Positions 17,871 to 25,884 of a DNA stretch of 64,000 bases are shown one piece after another. Numbering within the stretch: the first letter of the stretch is position 1; each line of letters begins with the position of its first letter. The notes under the pieces are model-generated. The model worked only from the letters and a program-made list of their open reading frames with translations, ran no database searches and had not been told where the DNA came from. The DNA comes from Streptomyces roseolus (GTDB lineage: Bacteria; Actinomycetota; Actinomycetes; Streptomycetales; Streptomycetaceae). The translations under genes were made by a program, and so were the position numbers. The stretch spans positions 74,350-138,349 of the forward strand of contig NZ_BMTV01000020.1 of assembly GCF_014649855.1 (NCBI RefSeq). Direction: 5' to 3'.

Positions 17871-19679
17871 TTATGCGTTCTCGGCCAGTTCGAGCCAGCG
17901 CATCTCCAACTCTTCACGTTCTCCCGAAAGTTCTCGCAACTCGGCGTCGAGCTTCGCGACCTTCTCGAAATCGGTCGCGTTCTCGGCGATCTGCGTGTGC
18001 AGCTTCGTCTCCCGCTCGGAGATCTTGTCGAGCTGCCGCTCGACCTTCTGGAGCTCCTTCTTGGCGGCCCGCGCGTCGGCCGCGGAGACGCCGGCCTTCT
18101 GCTGCGGGGCGGCCGTGGGGGCCGGCGCGGGGGCGGCCTCCTCGATCATCCGGCGGCGGCGCTCCAGGTACTCGTCGATGCCGCGCGGCAGCATCCGCAG
18201 GGCCCGGTCGCCGAGGAGGGCGAAGGTGCGGTCGGTGGTGCGCTCCAGGAAGAAGCGGTCGTGGGAGATGACGACCATGGAGCCCGGCCAGCCGTCGAGG
18301 AGGTCCTCCAGCTGGGTCAGGGTCTCGATGTCGAGGTCGTTGGTGGGCTCGTCGAGGAAGAGGACGTTCGGCTCGTCCATCAGCAGGCGGAGCAGCTGGA
18401 GCCGGCGGCGCTCGCCGCCGGACAGGTCGCCGACGGGCGTCCACTGCTTCTCCTTGCCGAAGCCGAACTGCTCGCAGAGCTGCCCGGCCGTCATCTCCCG
18501 GCCCTTGCCGAGGTCGACCCGGTCGCGGATCTGCTGCACGGCTTCCAGGACGCGCAGCTGCCCGGGCAGCTCGGTGACGTCCTGGGAGAGGTAGGCGAGG
18601 CGGACGGTCTTGCCGACGACGATCCGGCCGGCCGGCGGCTGCTTCTCGCCCTGGGTGGCGGCGGCATCCGCCAGTGCCCGCAGGAGTGAGGTCTTGCCCG
18701 CGCCGTTGACGCCGACGAGTCCGACGCGGTCGCCGGGGCCCAGCTGCCAGGTCAGGTGCTGGAGGAGGGTCTTCGGACCGGCGGTGACGGTCACGTCCTC
18801 CAGGTCGAAGACGGTCTTGCCGAGCCGGGCGCCCGCGAACTTCATCAGCTCGGTGCTGTCGCGGGGCTCCGGCACGTCCGCGATGAGCGCGTTGGCCGCC
18901 TCGATGCGGAAGCGGGGCTTGGAGGTCCGGGCGGGGGCGCCGCGGCGCAGCCAGGCCAGCTCCTTGCGCATGAGGTTCTGCCGCTTGACCTCCTCGGTCG
19001 CGGCGATCCGCTCCCGCTCGGCCCGGGCGAAGACGTAGTCGGAGTAGCCGCCCTCGTACTCGTACACGTCACCGCGCTGCACGTCCCACATGCGGGTGCA
19101 GACCTGGTCGAGGAACCAGCGGTCGTGGGTGACGCAGACGAGCGCCGAGCGACGGGCCTGGAGGTGGCCGGCGAGCCAGGCGATGCCCTCCACGTCCAGG
19201 TGGTTGGTCGGCTCGTCGAGGACGAGGAGGTCCTGCTCCTCGATGAGCAGCTTGGCGAGCGCGATGCGGCGCCGCTCGCCGCCGGAGAGCGGACCGATGA
19301 CGGTGTCGAGGCCGTGCTCGAAGCCGGGCAGGCCGAGGCCGCCGAACAGGCCGGTGAGCACGTCCCGGATCTTGGCGCTGCCGGCCCACTCGTGGTCGGC
19401 CAGGTCGCCGATGACCTCGTGCCGGATGGTGGCCTTCGGGTCGAGCGAGTCGTGCTGGGTCAGCACCCCGAGCCGCAGCCCGCCGCTGTGCGTGACGCGG
19501 CCGGTGTCGGCCTCCTCCAGGCGCGCCAGCATCCGGATGAGGGTGGTCTTGCCGTCGCCGTTGCGCCCCACGACCCCGATCCGGTCCCCTTCGGAGACGC
19601 CGAGCGAGACCCCGTCGAGCAGGGCACGGGTGCCGTACACCTTGCTGACGTTCTCGACATTGACCAGGTTGACGGCCAC
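17871..19679 (-). CDS. ABC-F family ATPase (Uup-like)
   Basis: A soluble 602-residue protein with two ABC ATPase domains and no membrane segment. Domain 1 has Walker A GRNGDGKTT, signature LSGGERRRIALAK and Walker B LLVLDEPTNHLD. Domain 2 has GVNGAGKTS, LSGGERRRLQLL and VLFLDEPTNDLD. A linker of about 80 residues joins them and a C-terminal coiled coil of about 70 residues (KKELQKVERQLDKISERE) resembles Uup. ABC-F proteins act on the ribosome; the coiled coil argues for a housekeeping Uup-type role rather than an antibiotic-resistance one. GTG at 19679 follows GGAG. A 20-bp palindrome lies just upstream. Confidence 0.9.
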   Translation of the reverse strand: MAVNLVNVENVSKVYGTRALLDGVSLGVSEGDRIGVVGRNGDGKTTLIRMLARLEEADTGRVTHSGGLRLGVLTQHDSLDPKATIRHEVIGDLADHEWAGSAKIRDVLTGLFGGLGLPGFEHGLDTVIGPLSGGERRRIALAKLLIEEQDLLVLDEPTNHLDVEGIAWLAGHLQARRSALVCVTHDRWFLDQVCTRMWDVQRGDVYEYEGGYSDYVFARAERERIAATEEVKRQNLMRKELAWLRRGAPARTSKPRFRIEAANALIADVPEPRDSTELMKFAGARLGKTVFDLEDVTVTAGPKTLLQHLTWQLGPGDRVGLVGVNGAGKTSLLRALADAAATQGEKQPPAGRIVVGKTVRLAYLSQDVTELPGQLRVLEAVQQIRDRVDLGKGREMTAGQLCEQFGFGKEKQWTPVGDLSGGERRRLQLLRLLMDEPNVLFLDEPTNDLDIETLTQLEDLLDGWPGSMVVISHDRFFLERTTDRTFALLGDRALRMLPRGIDEYLERRRRMIEEAAPAPAPTAAPQQKAGVSAADARAAKKELQKVERQLDKISERETKLHTQIAENATDFEKVAKLDAELRELSGEREELEMRWLELAENA

Positions 19680-19705
19680 GTTGACTCCAGTGCGGGGTGA
19701 TCGAT

Positions 19706-19725
19706 CGACGTACCAGGGTACGTCG
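19706..19725 (-). promoter_or_regulatory. 20-bp palindrome overlapping the ABC-F promoter
   Basis: CGACGTACC-AG-GGTACGTCG is a perfect 9+2+9 inverted repeat, 27-46 bp upstream of the ABC-F start. On the minus strand its centre contains TACCCT, a plausible -10. This suggests an operator over the promoter or a leader hairpin. Confidence 0.45.
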
Positions 19726-19755
19726 CCGCGCCCCGTCGGCGGCCCGGCCGACCGC

Positions 19756-21039
19756 TCAGGGCCGGGAGCGGCCCGGCCGGTCGACGAGGAGCCAGCCCGC
19801 CAGCGCCATCGCGACCGCCGCCGGGGCGGTCACCCGGACGGCGATCAGGGTGGCGGTGTGGCCCTCCAGGAGGCCGCCGAAGCCCGTCATCGACAGGCCG
19901 AGGACGCCGAGGAGCGCGAGGGCGATGCCGAGCGCGGCGAGCGGGCCGGAACCGCCGGTGCGGGGGGCGGGGGCCGGGGCCTCGAAGCGGCGGAAGACCG
20001 CGACGAGGAGGGCGGTCAGCAGGGCCGCGGCGAGGAGCCTCGGCGGCAGCTGCGCCCACCAGGCGGCCGTGGCCGGGGCCGGGAGCCGTACGCCGAGCGC
20101 GAGCATCCCGCCGTACACGCCGAGCATCGCCGTCAGGTGCCACAGGAAGGCCGTCATCGCGATGCCGTTCGCCGCGACCACCGCCCGCCAGACCCGCGCC
20201 CGGGCCGCGAACCGCGCGCCCGGGCCGCGCAGCAGCTCCACCGCGCCGATCAGCCACAGGCCGTGGCAGAGCAGGGCCAGCGTCGGCGGGGCCATGTTCG
20301 ACACCTTCTCGCCGGGCATCCCCACCATGGACAGCGGATACGGGCCGAGGGCCACGAGCAGGCCCGCGCCCGCGAGCCCCGCCGCCGCGAGGAGCGCCGG
20401 GCGCCGGATCGCCCCGTCCGCGCGCAGGAAGCCGAGCTGGTGCACGGCCAGCCAGACGAACGCGAAGTTCAGGAACTCGACGTACGGGACGCCGGCGGCG
20501 AAGCGCAGCACGTCGACGAGGACGGCGGCGGCCGCGAGGCCCGCGAAGGCGCCCCAGCCGTACCGTTCGTGCGCCCGCAGCAGCGGCGGCGTGAAGGCGA
20601 CCATCGCCAGGTAGATGCCGATGAACCACAGCGGCTGCGTCACCAGGCGCAGCGCGACGCCGGTCAGCCCGCCGTCGGCCCCCGCCACCTGGAGGGCGAG
20701 CGCCGCCGCGCCCCACACCGCGACGAACACCATCGTCGGCCGCAGCAGCCGGCGGAGCCGGGCCCGCAGGAAGTCCGCGTACCGGGGGCGGGAGCGGTGG
20801 GCGAGGGCGTGCGCGAAGCCGCCCACGAAGAAGAACACCGGCATCACCTGGAGCGCCCAGGTCGCCGGCTGGAGCTCCGGCACGACCGCCAGCAGGTTGC
20901 CGACGCCGTCCTGGGTCACGGCCGCCATCAGCCAGTGGCCGAGCACGACGACCCCGAGCGAGACGACCCTCAGCAGGTCCACGTACCGGTCCCGGCTCGC
21001 CGGTGTTTCCTCGGCGAGCTCCCGCGCGCTGATTCTCAT
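19756..21039 (-). CDS. Acyltransferase family 3 membrane protein
   Basis: A 427-residue integral membrane protein with about ten hydrophobic helices. It has the acyltransferase-3 N-terminal pattern: RDRYVDLLRVVSLGVVVLGHW contains the conserved Arg and the catalytic-type His at about residue 40 (quoted as RDRYVDLL and VVLGHW). This family O-acylates carbohydrates or other extracytoplasmic acceptors. The start at ATG 21039 has no good ribosome binding site. An inverted repeat lies 45-65 bp upstream. The acceptor is unknown. Confidence 0.82.
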   Translation of the reverse strand: MRISARELAEETPASRDRYVDLLRVVSLGVVVLGHWLMAAVTQDGVGNLLAVVPELQPATWALQVMPVFFFVGGFAHALAHRSRPRYADFLRARLRRLLRPTMVFVAVWGAAALALQVAGADGGLTGVALRLVTQPLWFIGIYLAMVAFTPPLLRAHERYGWGAFAGLAAAAVLVDVLRFAAGVPYVEFLNFAFVWLAVHQLGFLRADGAIRRPALLAAAGLAGAGLLVALGPYPLSMVGMPGEKVSNMAPPTLALLCHGLWLIGAVELLRGPGARFAARARVWRAVVAANGIAMTAFLWHLTAMLGVYGGMLALGVRLPAPATAAWWAQLPPRLLAAALLTALLVAVFRRFEAPAPAPRTGGSGPLAALGIALALLGVLGLSMTGFGGLLEGHTATLIAVRVTAPAAVAMALAGWLLVDRPGRSRP

Positions 21040-21083
21040 ACGGGCAGGGTCCCGTGCCCGCCTGCGGCCCGACAGGGCGCGGA

Positions 21084-21104
21084 TACTCAGCCGGCCACTG
21101 AGTA
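21084..21104. promoter_or_regulatory. Inverted repeat upstream of the acyltransferase
   Basis: TACTCAG (21084-21090) and CTGAGTA (21098-21104) form a perfect 7-bp inverted repeat around a 7-bp spacer. It has operator-like geometry and sits 45 bp upstream of the acyltransferase start, 9 bp beyond the ispE stop. No cognate regulator is adjacent. It could equally terminate ispE. Confidence 0.4.
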
Positions 21105-21112
21105 CCGGGGGG

Positions 21113-22030
21113 TCACGGGAGGACCGTCGCGCCCGGGGCCGGGGAGGTGGCGGTGTGGGTGGCGCGGCAGGTGCCGGAGGCGCGCAGGGCCCGCGCCACC
21201 TGCTCCGCCGACTCCGCGTCCTTCACCAGGAAGGCCGTCGTGGGGCCCGAGCCGGAGACCAGGGCCGCGAGGGCGCCGGCCTCCGTGCCGGCCGCGAGGG
21301 TCGCGGCGAGCGAGGGGCGCAGCGAGAGCGCGGGGGCCTGGAGGTCGTTGGCGAGGGCGTCGGCCAGCGCGGTCGTGTCGCCGGTGCGCAGGGCGTCGAG
21401 GAGGGCCGGGGAGGCGGCCGGCTCGGGGACGTCGACGCCTTCGGTGAGGCGGTCGAACTCGCCGAACACCGTCGGCGTCGACAGGCCGCCGTCGGCGACC
21501 GCGAAGACCCAGTGGAAGGGTCCGGCCACCGGCAGCTCCGTCAGCCGCTCGCCGCGGCCGACGCCGAGCGCCGCGCCTCCGACGAGGCTGAAGGGCACGT
21601 CGGAGCCGAGTTCGGCGCAGATCTCCAGGAGCACGTCACGCGGGGTGCCGAGGCCCCACAGCGCGTCGCAGGCGAGGAGGGCGCCGGCGCCGTCCGCGCT
21701 GCCGCCGGCCATGCCGCCGGCCACCGGGATCGCCTTGGCGATGTGGAGGTGGACGTCCGGGGAGAGGCCGTGCCGGGCGGCGAGGAGCGTGGCGGCGCGG
21801 GCCGCGAGGTTGGTGGCGTCCAGCGGGACCTTGTCCGCGTCGGGGCCCTCGCAGGTGACCGTCAGCCGGTCGGCGGGGGTGGCCGTGACCTCGTCGTACA
21901 GCGACACCGCGAGGAAGACGGTGGCGAGGTCGTGGAAGCCGTCGGGGCGGGCGGCGCCCACCGCGAGCTGCGCGTTGACCTTGGCCGGGACCCGTACGGT
22001 CACGCCCGCCGCACCCGTCACGCCGTTCAC
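21113..22030 (-). CDS. ispE: 4-diphosphocytidyl-2-C-methyl-D-erythritol kinase
   Basis: Phosphorylates CDP-methylerythritol in the non-mevalonate isoprenoid pathway. The 305-residue GHMP kinase has the N-terminal substrate motif VRVPAKVNAQLAVG, the ATP loop PVAGGMAGGSADGAGALL and the C-terminal ALVSGSGPTTAFL. GTG at 22030 overlaps the ksgA stop, so it is translationally coupled as the downstream gene. ksgA-ispE linkage is common in actinobacteria. Confidence 0.95.
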   Translation of the reverse strand: MNGVTGAAGVTVRVPAKVNAQLAVGAARPDGFHDLATVFLAVSLYDEVTATPADRLTVTCEGPDADKVPLDATNLAARAATLLAARHGLSPDVHLHIAKAIPVAGGMAGGSADGAGALLACDALWGLGTPRDVLLEICAELGSDVPFSLVGGAALGVGRGERLTELPVAGPFHWVFAVADGGLSTPTVFGEFDRLTEGVDVPEPAASPALLDALRTGDTTALADALANDLQAPALSLRPSLAATLAAGTEAGALAALVSGSGPTTAFLVKDAESAEQVARALRASGTCRATHTATSPAPGATVLP

Positions 22031-22911
22031 GCCCGCGCCTCCGGCTTGTTCTCCGCGATCCGGGCGAACTCCTCCACCGTCAGCGCCTCGCCGCGCGCCT
22101 GCGGCGAGACGCCGGCCTTCACCAGCGCCTCCTCGGCGGCGGCGGGCGAGCCCGCCCAGCCGGCGAGGGCGGCCCGCAGCGTCTTGCGGCGCTGCGCGAA
22201 GGCCCCGTCGACGACGGCGAAGACCTCTTCCTTGGTGGCGGTGGTCGCGATCGGCTCCGTGCGGCGGACCAGGGAGACGAGGCCCGAGTCGACGTTGGGC
22301 GCGGGCCAGAAGACGTTGCGGCCGATGGCTCCGGCGCGCTTGACCTCGGCGTACCAGTTCGCCTTGACGGAGGGGACCCCGTACACCTTGTTGCCCGGTC
22401 CGGCGGCGAGCCGGTCGGCGACCTCGGCCTGGACCATGACGAGGGTCCGCTCGATGGTCGGGAAGCGGTCGAGCATGTGCAGCAGGACGGGCACGGCCAC
22501 GTTGTACGGGAGGTTGGCGACGAGCGCGGTCGGCGCCGGGCCCGGCAGCTCCCGGACGAGCATGGCGTCGGAGTGGACCAGCGCGAAGCGGTCCTTGCGG
22601 TCCGGCATGCGGGCGGCGATCGTCGCGGGCAGCGCGGCGGCGAGGACGTCGTCGATCTCGACGGCGGTCACCCGGTCGGCGGCCTCCAGGAGGGCCAGGG
22701 TGAGGGAGCCGAGTCCGGGCCCCACCTCGACGACCACGTCGTCCGGGCGCACGCCCGCGGTGCGGACGATGCGCCGGACGGTGTTGGCGTCGATGACGAA
22801 GTTCTGGCCCTTCTGCTTCGTGGGGCGCACGCCGAGGGCGGCGGCCAGCTCACGGATGTCGGCGGGGCCGAGGAGGGCGTCGGGGCCGTCGGGGCCGGTG
22901 GTGGTGCTCAC
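22027..22911 (-). CDS. ksgA: 16S rRNA dimethyladenosine transferase
   Basis: Dimethylates the two adjacent adenosines near the 3' end of 16S rRNA during late 30S assembly. The 294-residue Rossmann methyltransferase has VVVEVGPGLGSLTLAL (SAM motif I), AVEIDDVLA and the catalytic NLPYNVAVP motif. The N-terminal QKGQNFVID element is also present. GTG at 22911 lies six bases after TAGGCT on the minus strand and has no ribosome binding site. It may therefore be leaderless from its own promoter, in addition to read-through from rpfB. Confidence 0.95.
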   Translation of the reverse strand: MSTTTGPDGPDALLGPADIRELAAALGVRPTKQKGQNFVIDANTVRRIVRTAGVRPDDVVVEVGPGLGSLTLALLEAADRVTAVEIDDVLAAALPATIAARMPDRKDRFALVHSDAMLVRELPGPAPTALVANLPYNVAVPVLLHMLDRFPTIERTLVMVQAEVADRLAAGPGNKVYGVPSVKANWYAEVKRAGAIGRNVFWPAPNVDSGLVSLVRRTEPIATTATKEEVFAVVDGAFAQRRKTLRAALAGWAGSPAAAEEALVKAGVSPQARGEALTVEEFARIAENKPEARA

Positions 22912-22940
22912 CGGTACAGCCTACGGGTCGCCGTACCGGT
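22910..22940 (-). promoter_or_regulatory. Inverted repeat covering the ksgA start codon
   Basis: ACCGGTAC (22910-22917) and GTACCGGT (22933-22940) form a perfect 8-bp stem. On the minus strand its 3' arm contains the first bases of the ksgA GTG. In an rpfB read-through transcript the start would be in a hairpin; in a leaderless transcript it would be free. Confidence 0.4.
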
Positions 22941-24253
22941 CACCGGAACAACCTGGGCCCGCAGTGCGGCCAGGGGCCGGCGCCGCGCTGGACGTAGAGC
23001 TTCTTCGCCCGGAAGGTCTGCTCGGCGGCGGGGGCGTTCTGGGCGACGCCGGTGCCGCCGAGGGAGCGCCACGTGCCGGGGTCGAACTGGTAGAGGCCGC
23101 CGTACGTCCCCGAGGGGTCGACCGCGTCCGGCCGGCCGCCGGACTCGCAGGCGGCGAGCGCGCCCCAGTTCAGGCCGTCGGCGCCGGCCACGGAGGCGGG
23201 GAGCGCGCGGGTGCCGACGCGGACCTTGCGGGAGACGGGTTCGCGGACGAGTTCCTCGCCGGTGCGGCGGGGCCGCTGCTGCACGCCGTTGACGGAGCGC
23301 AGGTGGTACGTGATCCGGCGCAGGCCCGGCACGCCCTGCCGTTCGACGACCTCGGTGCCGGCGAAGAGCTCCGGGTCGCGGACGCGCTCGACGGCGTACG
23401 GGACGGCCTCCTCGCGGGTCTGGGTGGAGCCGGTGATCCGCAGCACGGTGACGGTCTGCCCGTCGCGGGGGAAGGCGTCCTGCGGGACGGAGGTGGTGTC
23501 CTCGCCGCCGAGGGTGATGCCGGCCTCGTCGAGGGCCTCGGCGACAGTGGCCGCGTTGGTGCGGACGGTCCGCTCGCGCCCGTCGGCGAGGAAGGTGACC
23601 GCGCGTTCGGTGCGGACGTCGAGCGCGAGGCCGGTGCGGGAGATCGCGGCGGAGCGGGAGACCGACAGGTAGGCGCCCTCGGCGCGGACGCCGAGCTGGC
23701 GCAGGGCGCCGTCGACGGTGTCGGCGGTGGTCCACACCTGGCGGCGGTACCCGTCGAGGGTGAGGGACACCGGCCGGCCGTACCGCAGGACGACCTCGTC
23801 GCCGCTGGCCAGCGGCTCGCCGGGGGCGGGGGCGACGAGGTCGTGCTCGCCGATCTCCAGGCCCTCGTCGGCGAGGAGTTCCCGCACGTCGTCGGAGAAG
23901 GTGTGCAGGGTGCGGGGGACGCCGTCGACGGAGAGCCGGACGGCCTTGTCGTCGGCGACGAAGGCGCTGGTGCCGCCGGCCAGGAAGGCGACGACGAGGG
24001 CCTGCGGCACGAGCCTGCGCAGTCCGTCGCCGGCCGGGCGGGCGGCCTTGCGGCGCCGGGCCCCGCGCCGGGCGGCGGCCCGGCCCTGCGCGGGGACGGG
24101 GGCGGGGAGGGGTTCCACGGCGAGGGGCGCCGTGCGGGTCCCCTCTGTTCGGGCGGAGCCGGGAACGCGGGGGAGGGTGGGCTGCTCGTGGACGGGCAGC
24201 GTGGCCGTCGCGGCCCGCCGTCCGGCGCGGTGACCGCCCTGGGAAGTGCTCAC
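22940..24253 (-). CDS. rpfB: Resuscitation-promoting factor RpfB
   Basis: A 437-residue surface peptidoglycan hydrolase. In order it has: a basic Arg/Ala/Pro-rich cytoplasmic tail (1-80), a signal/transmembrane helix (about 82-100), three DUF348 repeats (about 105-265), a G5 domain (about 270-345, containing TREEAVPYAVERVRDP) and a C-terminal Rpf lysozyme-like domain. The Rpf domain shows WGALAACESGG with the catalytic Glu, a paired Cys (CES and PHCGP) and YGGLYQFDPGTWRSLGG. Rpf proteins cleave the glycan to promote spore germination and regrowth. GTG start at 24253. It precedes ksgA-ispE on the same strand, the order known from mycobacteria. Confidence 0.95.
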   Translation of the reverse strand: MSTSQGGHRAGRRAATATLPVHEQPTLPRVPGSARTEGTRTAPLAVEPLPAPVPAQGRAAARRGARRRKAARPAGDGLRRLVPQALVVAFLAGGTSAFVADDKAVRLSVDGVPRTLHTFSDDVRELLADEGLEIGEHDLVAPAPGEPLASGDEVVLRYGRPVSLTLDGYRRQVWTTADTVDGALRQLGVRAEGAYLSVSRSAAISRTGLALDVRTERAVTFLADGRERTVRTNAATVAEALDEAGITLGGEDTTSVPQDAFPRDGQTVTVLRITGSTQTREEAVPYAVERVRDPELFAGTEVVERQGVPGLRRITYHLRSVNGVQQRPRRTGEELVREPVSRKVRVGTRALPASVAGADGLNWGALAACESGGRPDAVDPSGTYGGLYQFDPGTWRSLGGTGVAQNAPAAEQTFRAKKLYVQRGAGPWPHCGPRLFR

Positions 24254-24357
24254 GAGGCCGGGACCCTAGCCCCGGCGCCCGTCACTCTCCACGGCGACCC
24301 GGCCACGATACGTAACCGTTATGTGCCGGTGGTCCTCGGCGCGGGGCGCGGCGCGGG

Positions 24358-25227
24358 TCAGTAGTCGAAGGCGCGGGCCGTGTTCACGGCGAGCGCCTCC
24401 GCCATCGCGTTCTCGTCGATCCCCCGCACCGCGGCCATCGCCCGGACGGTGACCGGGATCAGGTACGGGGCGTTGGGGCGGCCCCGGAAGGGCGCCGGGG
24501 TGAGGAAGGGGGCGTCGGTCTCGACGAGGACGAGGTCCAGCGGGGCGACGGCGAGGGCGTCGCGCAGCGGCTGGGCGTTCTTGAAGGTCATGTTGCCGGC
24601 GAAGGACATGTAGTAGCCCTTGGCGGCGCAGATCTCCGCCATCGCGGCGTCGCCGGAGTAGCAGTGGAAGACGGTCCGCTCGGGGGCGCCCTCCTCGTCG
24701 AGGACGCGCAGGACGTCGGCGTGGGCATCCCGGTCGTGGATGACGAGGGTCTTGCCGTGCCGCTTGGCGATCTCGATGTGGGCGCGGAAGGAACGCTCCT
24801 GCGCGGCCGTGCCCTCGGGGCCCGTGCGGAAGAAGTCGAGGCCGGTCTCGCCGACGCCGAGGACGTGCGGGAGGGCGGCGAGCCGGTCGATCTCGGCGAG
24901 CGCGTCGTCGAGCGCCGCGTCGCCGCCGGCCTCCCGCGCGCCCTGTCGCGACCAGCCGTCCGGGTCCCCGAGGACGATCCGGGGGGCCTCGTTGGGGTGC
25001 AGGGCGACGGCCGCGTGCACGTTCGCGTGCCGCTCCGCGGTCTCCGCGGCCCACCGGGAGCCCTTCACGTCGCAGCCGACCTGCACGACCGTCGTCACGC
25101 CGACGGCCGCGGCCTTGGCCAACGCCTCCTCGACCGTGCCGGACTGCATGTCGAGGTGGGTGTGCGAGTCGGCCACCTCCACCAGGAGGGGTTCGGGCAG
25201 CGGCGGCGGGGCGTCCTTGGCACTCAT
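24358..25227 (-). CDS. tatD: TatD family metal-dependent hydrolase/DNase
   Basis: A 289-residue TIM-barrel amidohydrolase. Metal ligands are visible in SHTHLDM near the N-terminus, in GETGLDF (about 125) and in the His of VIHDRDAH. The family includes 3'-5' DNases involved in repair and DNA turnover. ATG at 25227 lies seven bases after TACGAT on the minus strand with only a G-run between, so it may be leaderless. It is the usual partner of rpfB-ksgA in actinobacteria. Confidence 0.92.
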   Translation of the reverse strand: MSAKDAPPPLPEPLLVEVADSHTHLDMQSGTVEEALAKAAAVGVTTVVQVGCDVKGSRWAAETAERHANVHAAVALHPNEAPRIVLGDPDGWSRQGAREAGGDAALDDALAEIDRLAALPHVLGVGETGLDFFRTGPEGTAAQERSFRAHIEIAKRHGKTLVIHDRDAHADVLRVLDEEGAPERTVFHCYSGDAAMAEICAAKGYYMSFAGNMTFKNAQPLRDALAVAPLDLVLVETDAPFLTPAPFRGRPNAPYLIPVTVRAMAAVRGIDENAMAEALAVNTARAFDY

Positions 25228-25278
25228 GGCCCCGATCGTACGAGGGCCATGAGCGCGTCCGCTTCCGGTGCTCCGCCC

Positions 25279-25701
25279 TCAGTGCCGGGAGCGGAAGGGG
25301 TGGAGCAGGTCGGAGAGGTGCCAGTGGTGCGGGACCGGCGGTGTCTCGTCGCCCTCGGCCAGCTCCTGGCCCACCGGCCCGGCCGGCGAGACGGGCCTGG
25401 TCTCCTTGGCGCCGCCGCCGCGCCCGTGGTGCTCCATCGACGCGATCAGGTCCAGCACGGTCGACACCTGCCCGGCGCGCATGATCCGCACGACGTGGCC
25501 GCCGCAGTTCATGCAGGTCGGGTTCGAGAGCGGCGAGGGAACCCGCTCCCCGCCCGCCTTGTAGACGACGAACGCCTGGCCGTGCGCGTCCGTGCGGTGC
25601 TCTATCTCGTAGGACTGCTCCCAGCCGTACCCGCACCTCATGCAGGCGAAGGCGTAGGCCTCATGGACGACGGGCGTTCCGGTGCCGGTGGACTCGCTCA
25701 T
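25279..25701 (-). CDS. Small zinc-ribbon protein, unknown function
   Basis: A 140-residue protein with two Cys pairs, CMRC (about residue 20) and CMNC (about 63), spaced like a four-cysteine zinc ribbon. The C-terminal third is low-complexity and ends in a His/Arg-rich tail (HHWHLSDLLHPFRSRH). The start is ATG 25701 behind GAGGAG, with a perfect hairpin immediately upstream of that site. It lies between rsmI and tatD. I do not recognise a named family; a nucleic-acid or metal role is only a guess from the ribbon. Confidence 0.75.
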   Translation of the reverse strand: MSESTGTGTPVVHEAYAFACMRCGYGWEQSYEIEHRTDAHGQAFVVYKAGGERVPSPLSNPTCMNCGGHVVRIMRAGQVSTVLDLIASMEHHGRGGGAKETRPVSPAGPVGQELAEGDETPPVPHHWHLSDLLHPFRSRH

Positions 25702-25712
25702 GCCAGCTCCTC

Positions 25713-25729
25713 TCCACTGGTCCAGTGGA
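25713..25729 (-). promoter_or_regulatory. Hairpin abutting the ribosome binding site of the zinc-ribbon gene
   Basis: TCCACTGG-T-CCAGTGGA is a perfect inverted repeat whose edge touches the GAGGAG ribosome binding site. With a one-base centre it suits a protein-binding operator better than a stable RNA loop. A second inverted repeat, AAACCGT-GGA-ACGGTTT, lies at 25764-25780. Confidence 0.45.
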
Positions 25730-25861
25730 CGCCTTTTCGGGCCGGAGCGCATCAGCACGGAAGAAACCGTGGAACGGTTTTGGGCGTTCCCTTGCCAAAG
25801 CGCCCTCTGAAGTCTCCCGGCGCCGGATTCGGCTTTACCTCAAAGATTAGCCCTTTACCGT

Positions 25862-25881
25862 TTCCAGGGCCTTTCCTGGAA
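25862..25881 (-). terminator. Possible terminator after rsmI
   Basis: TTCCAGG and CCTGGAA form a 7-bp stem with a 6-base loop, four bases beyond the rsmI stop. Confidence 0.5.
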
Positions 25882-25884
25882 TTG

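Noticed and set aside
17871..19679. ABC-F antibiotic resistance protein
   Set aside because: The C-terminal coiled coil and neutral genomic context fit a Uup-type housekeeping protein; no biosynthetic cluster is adjacent.
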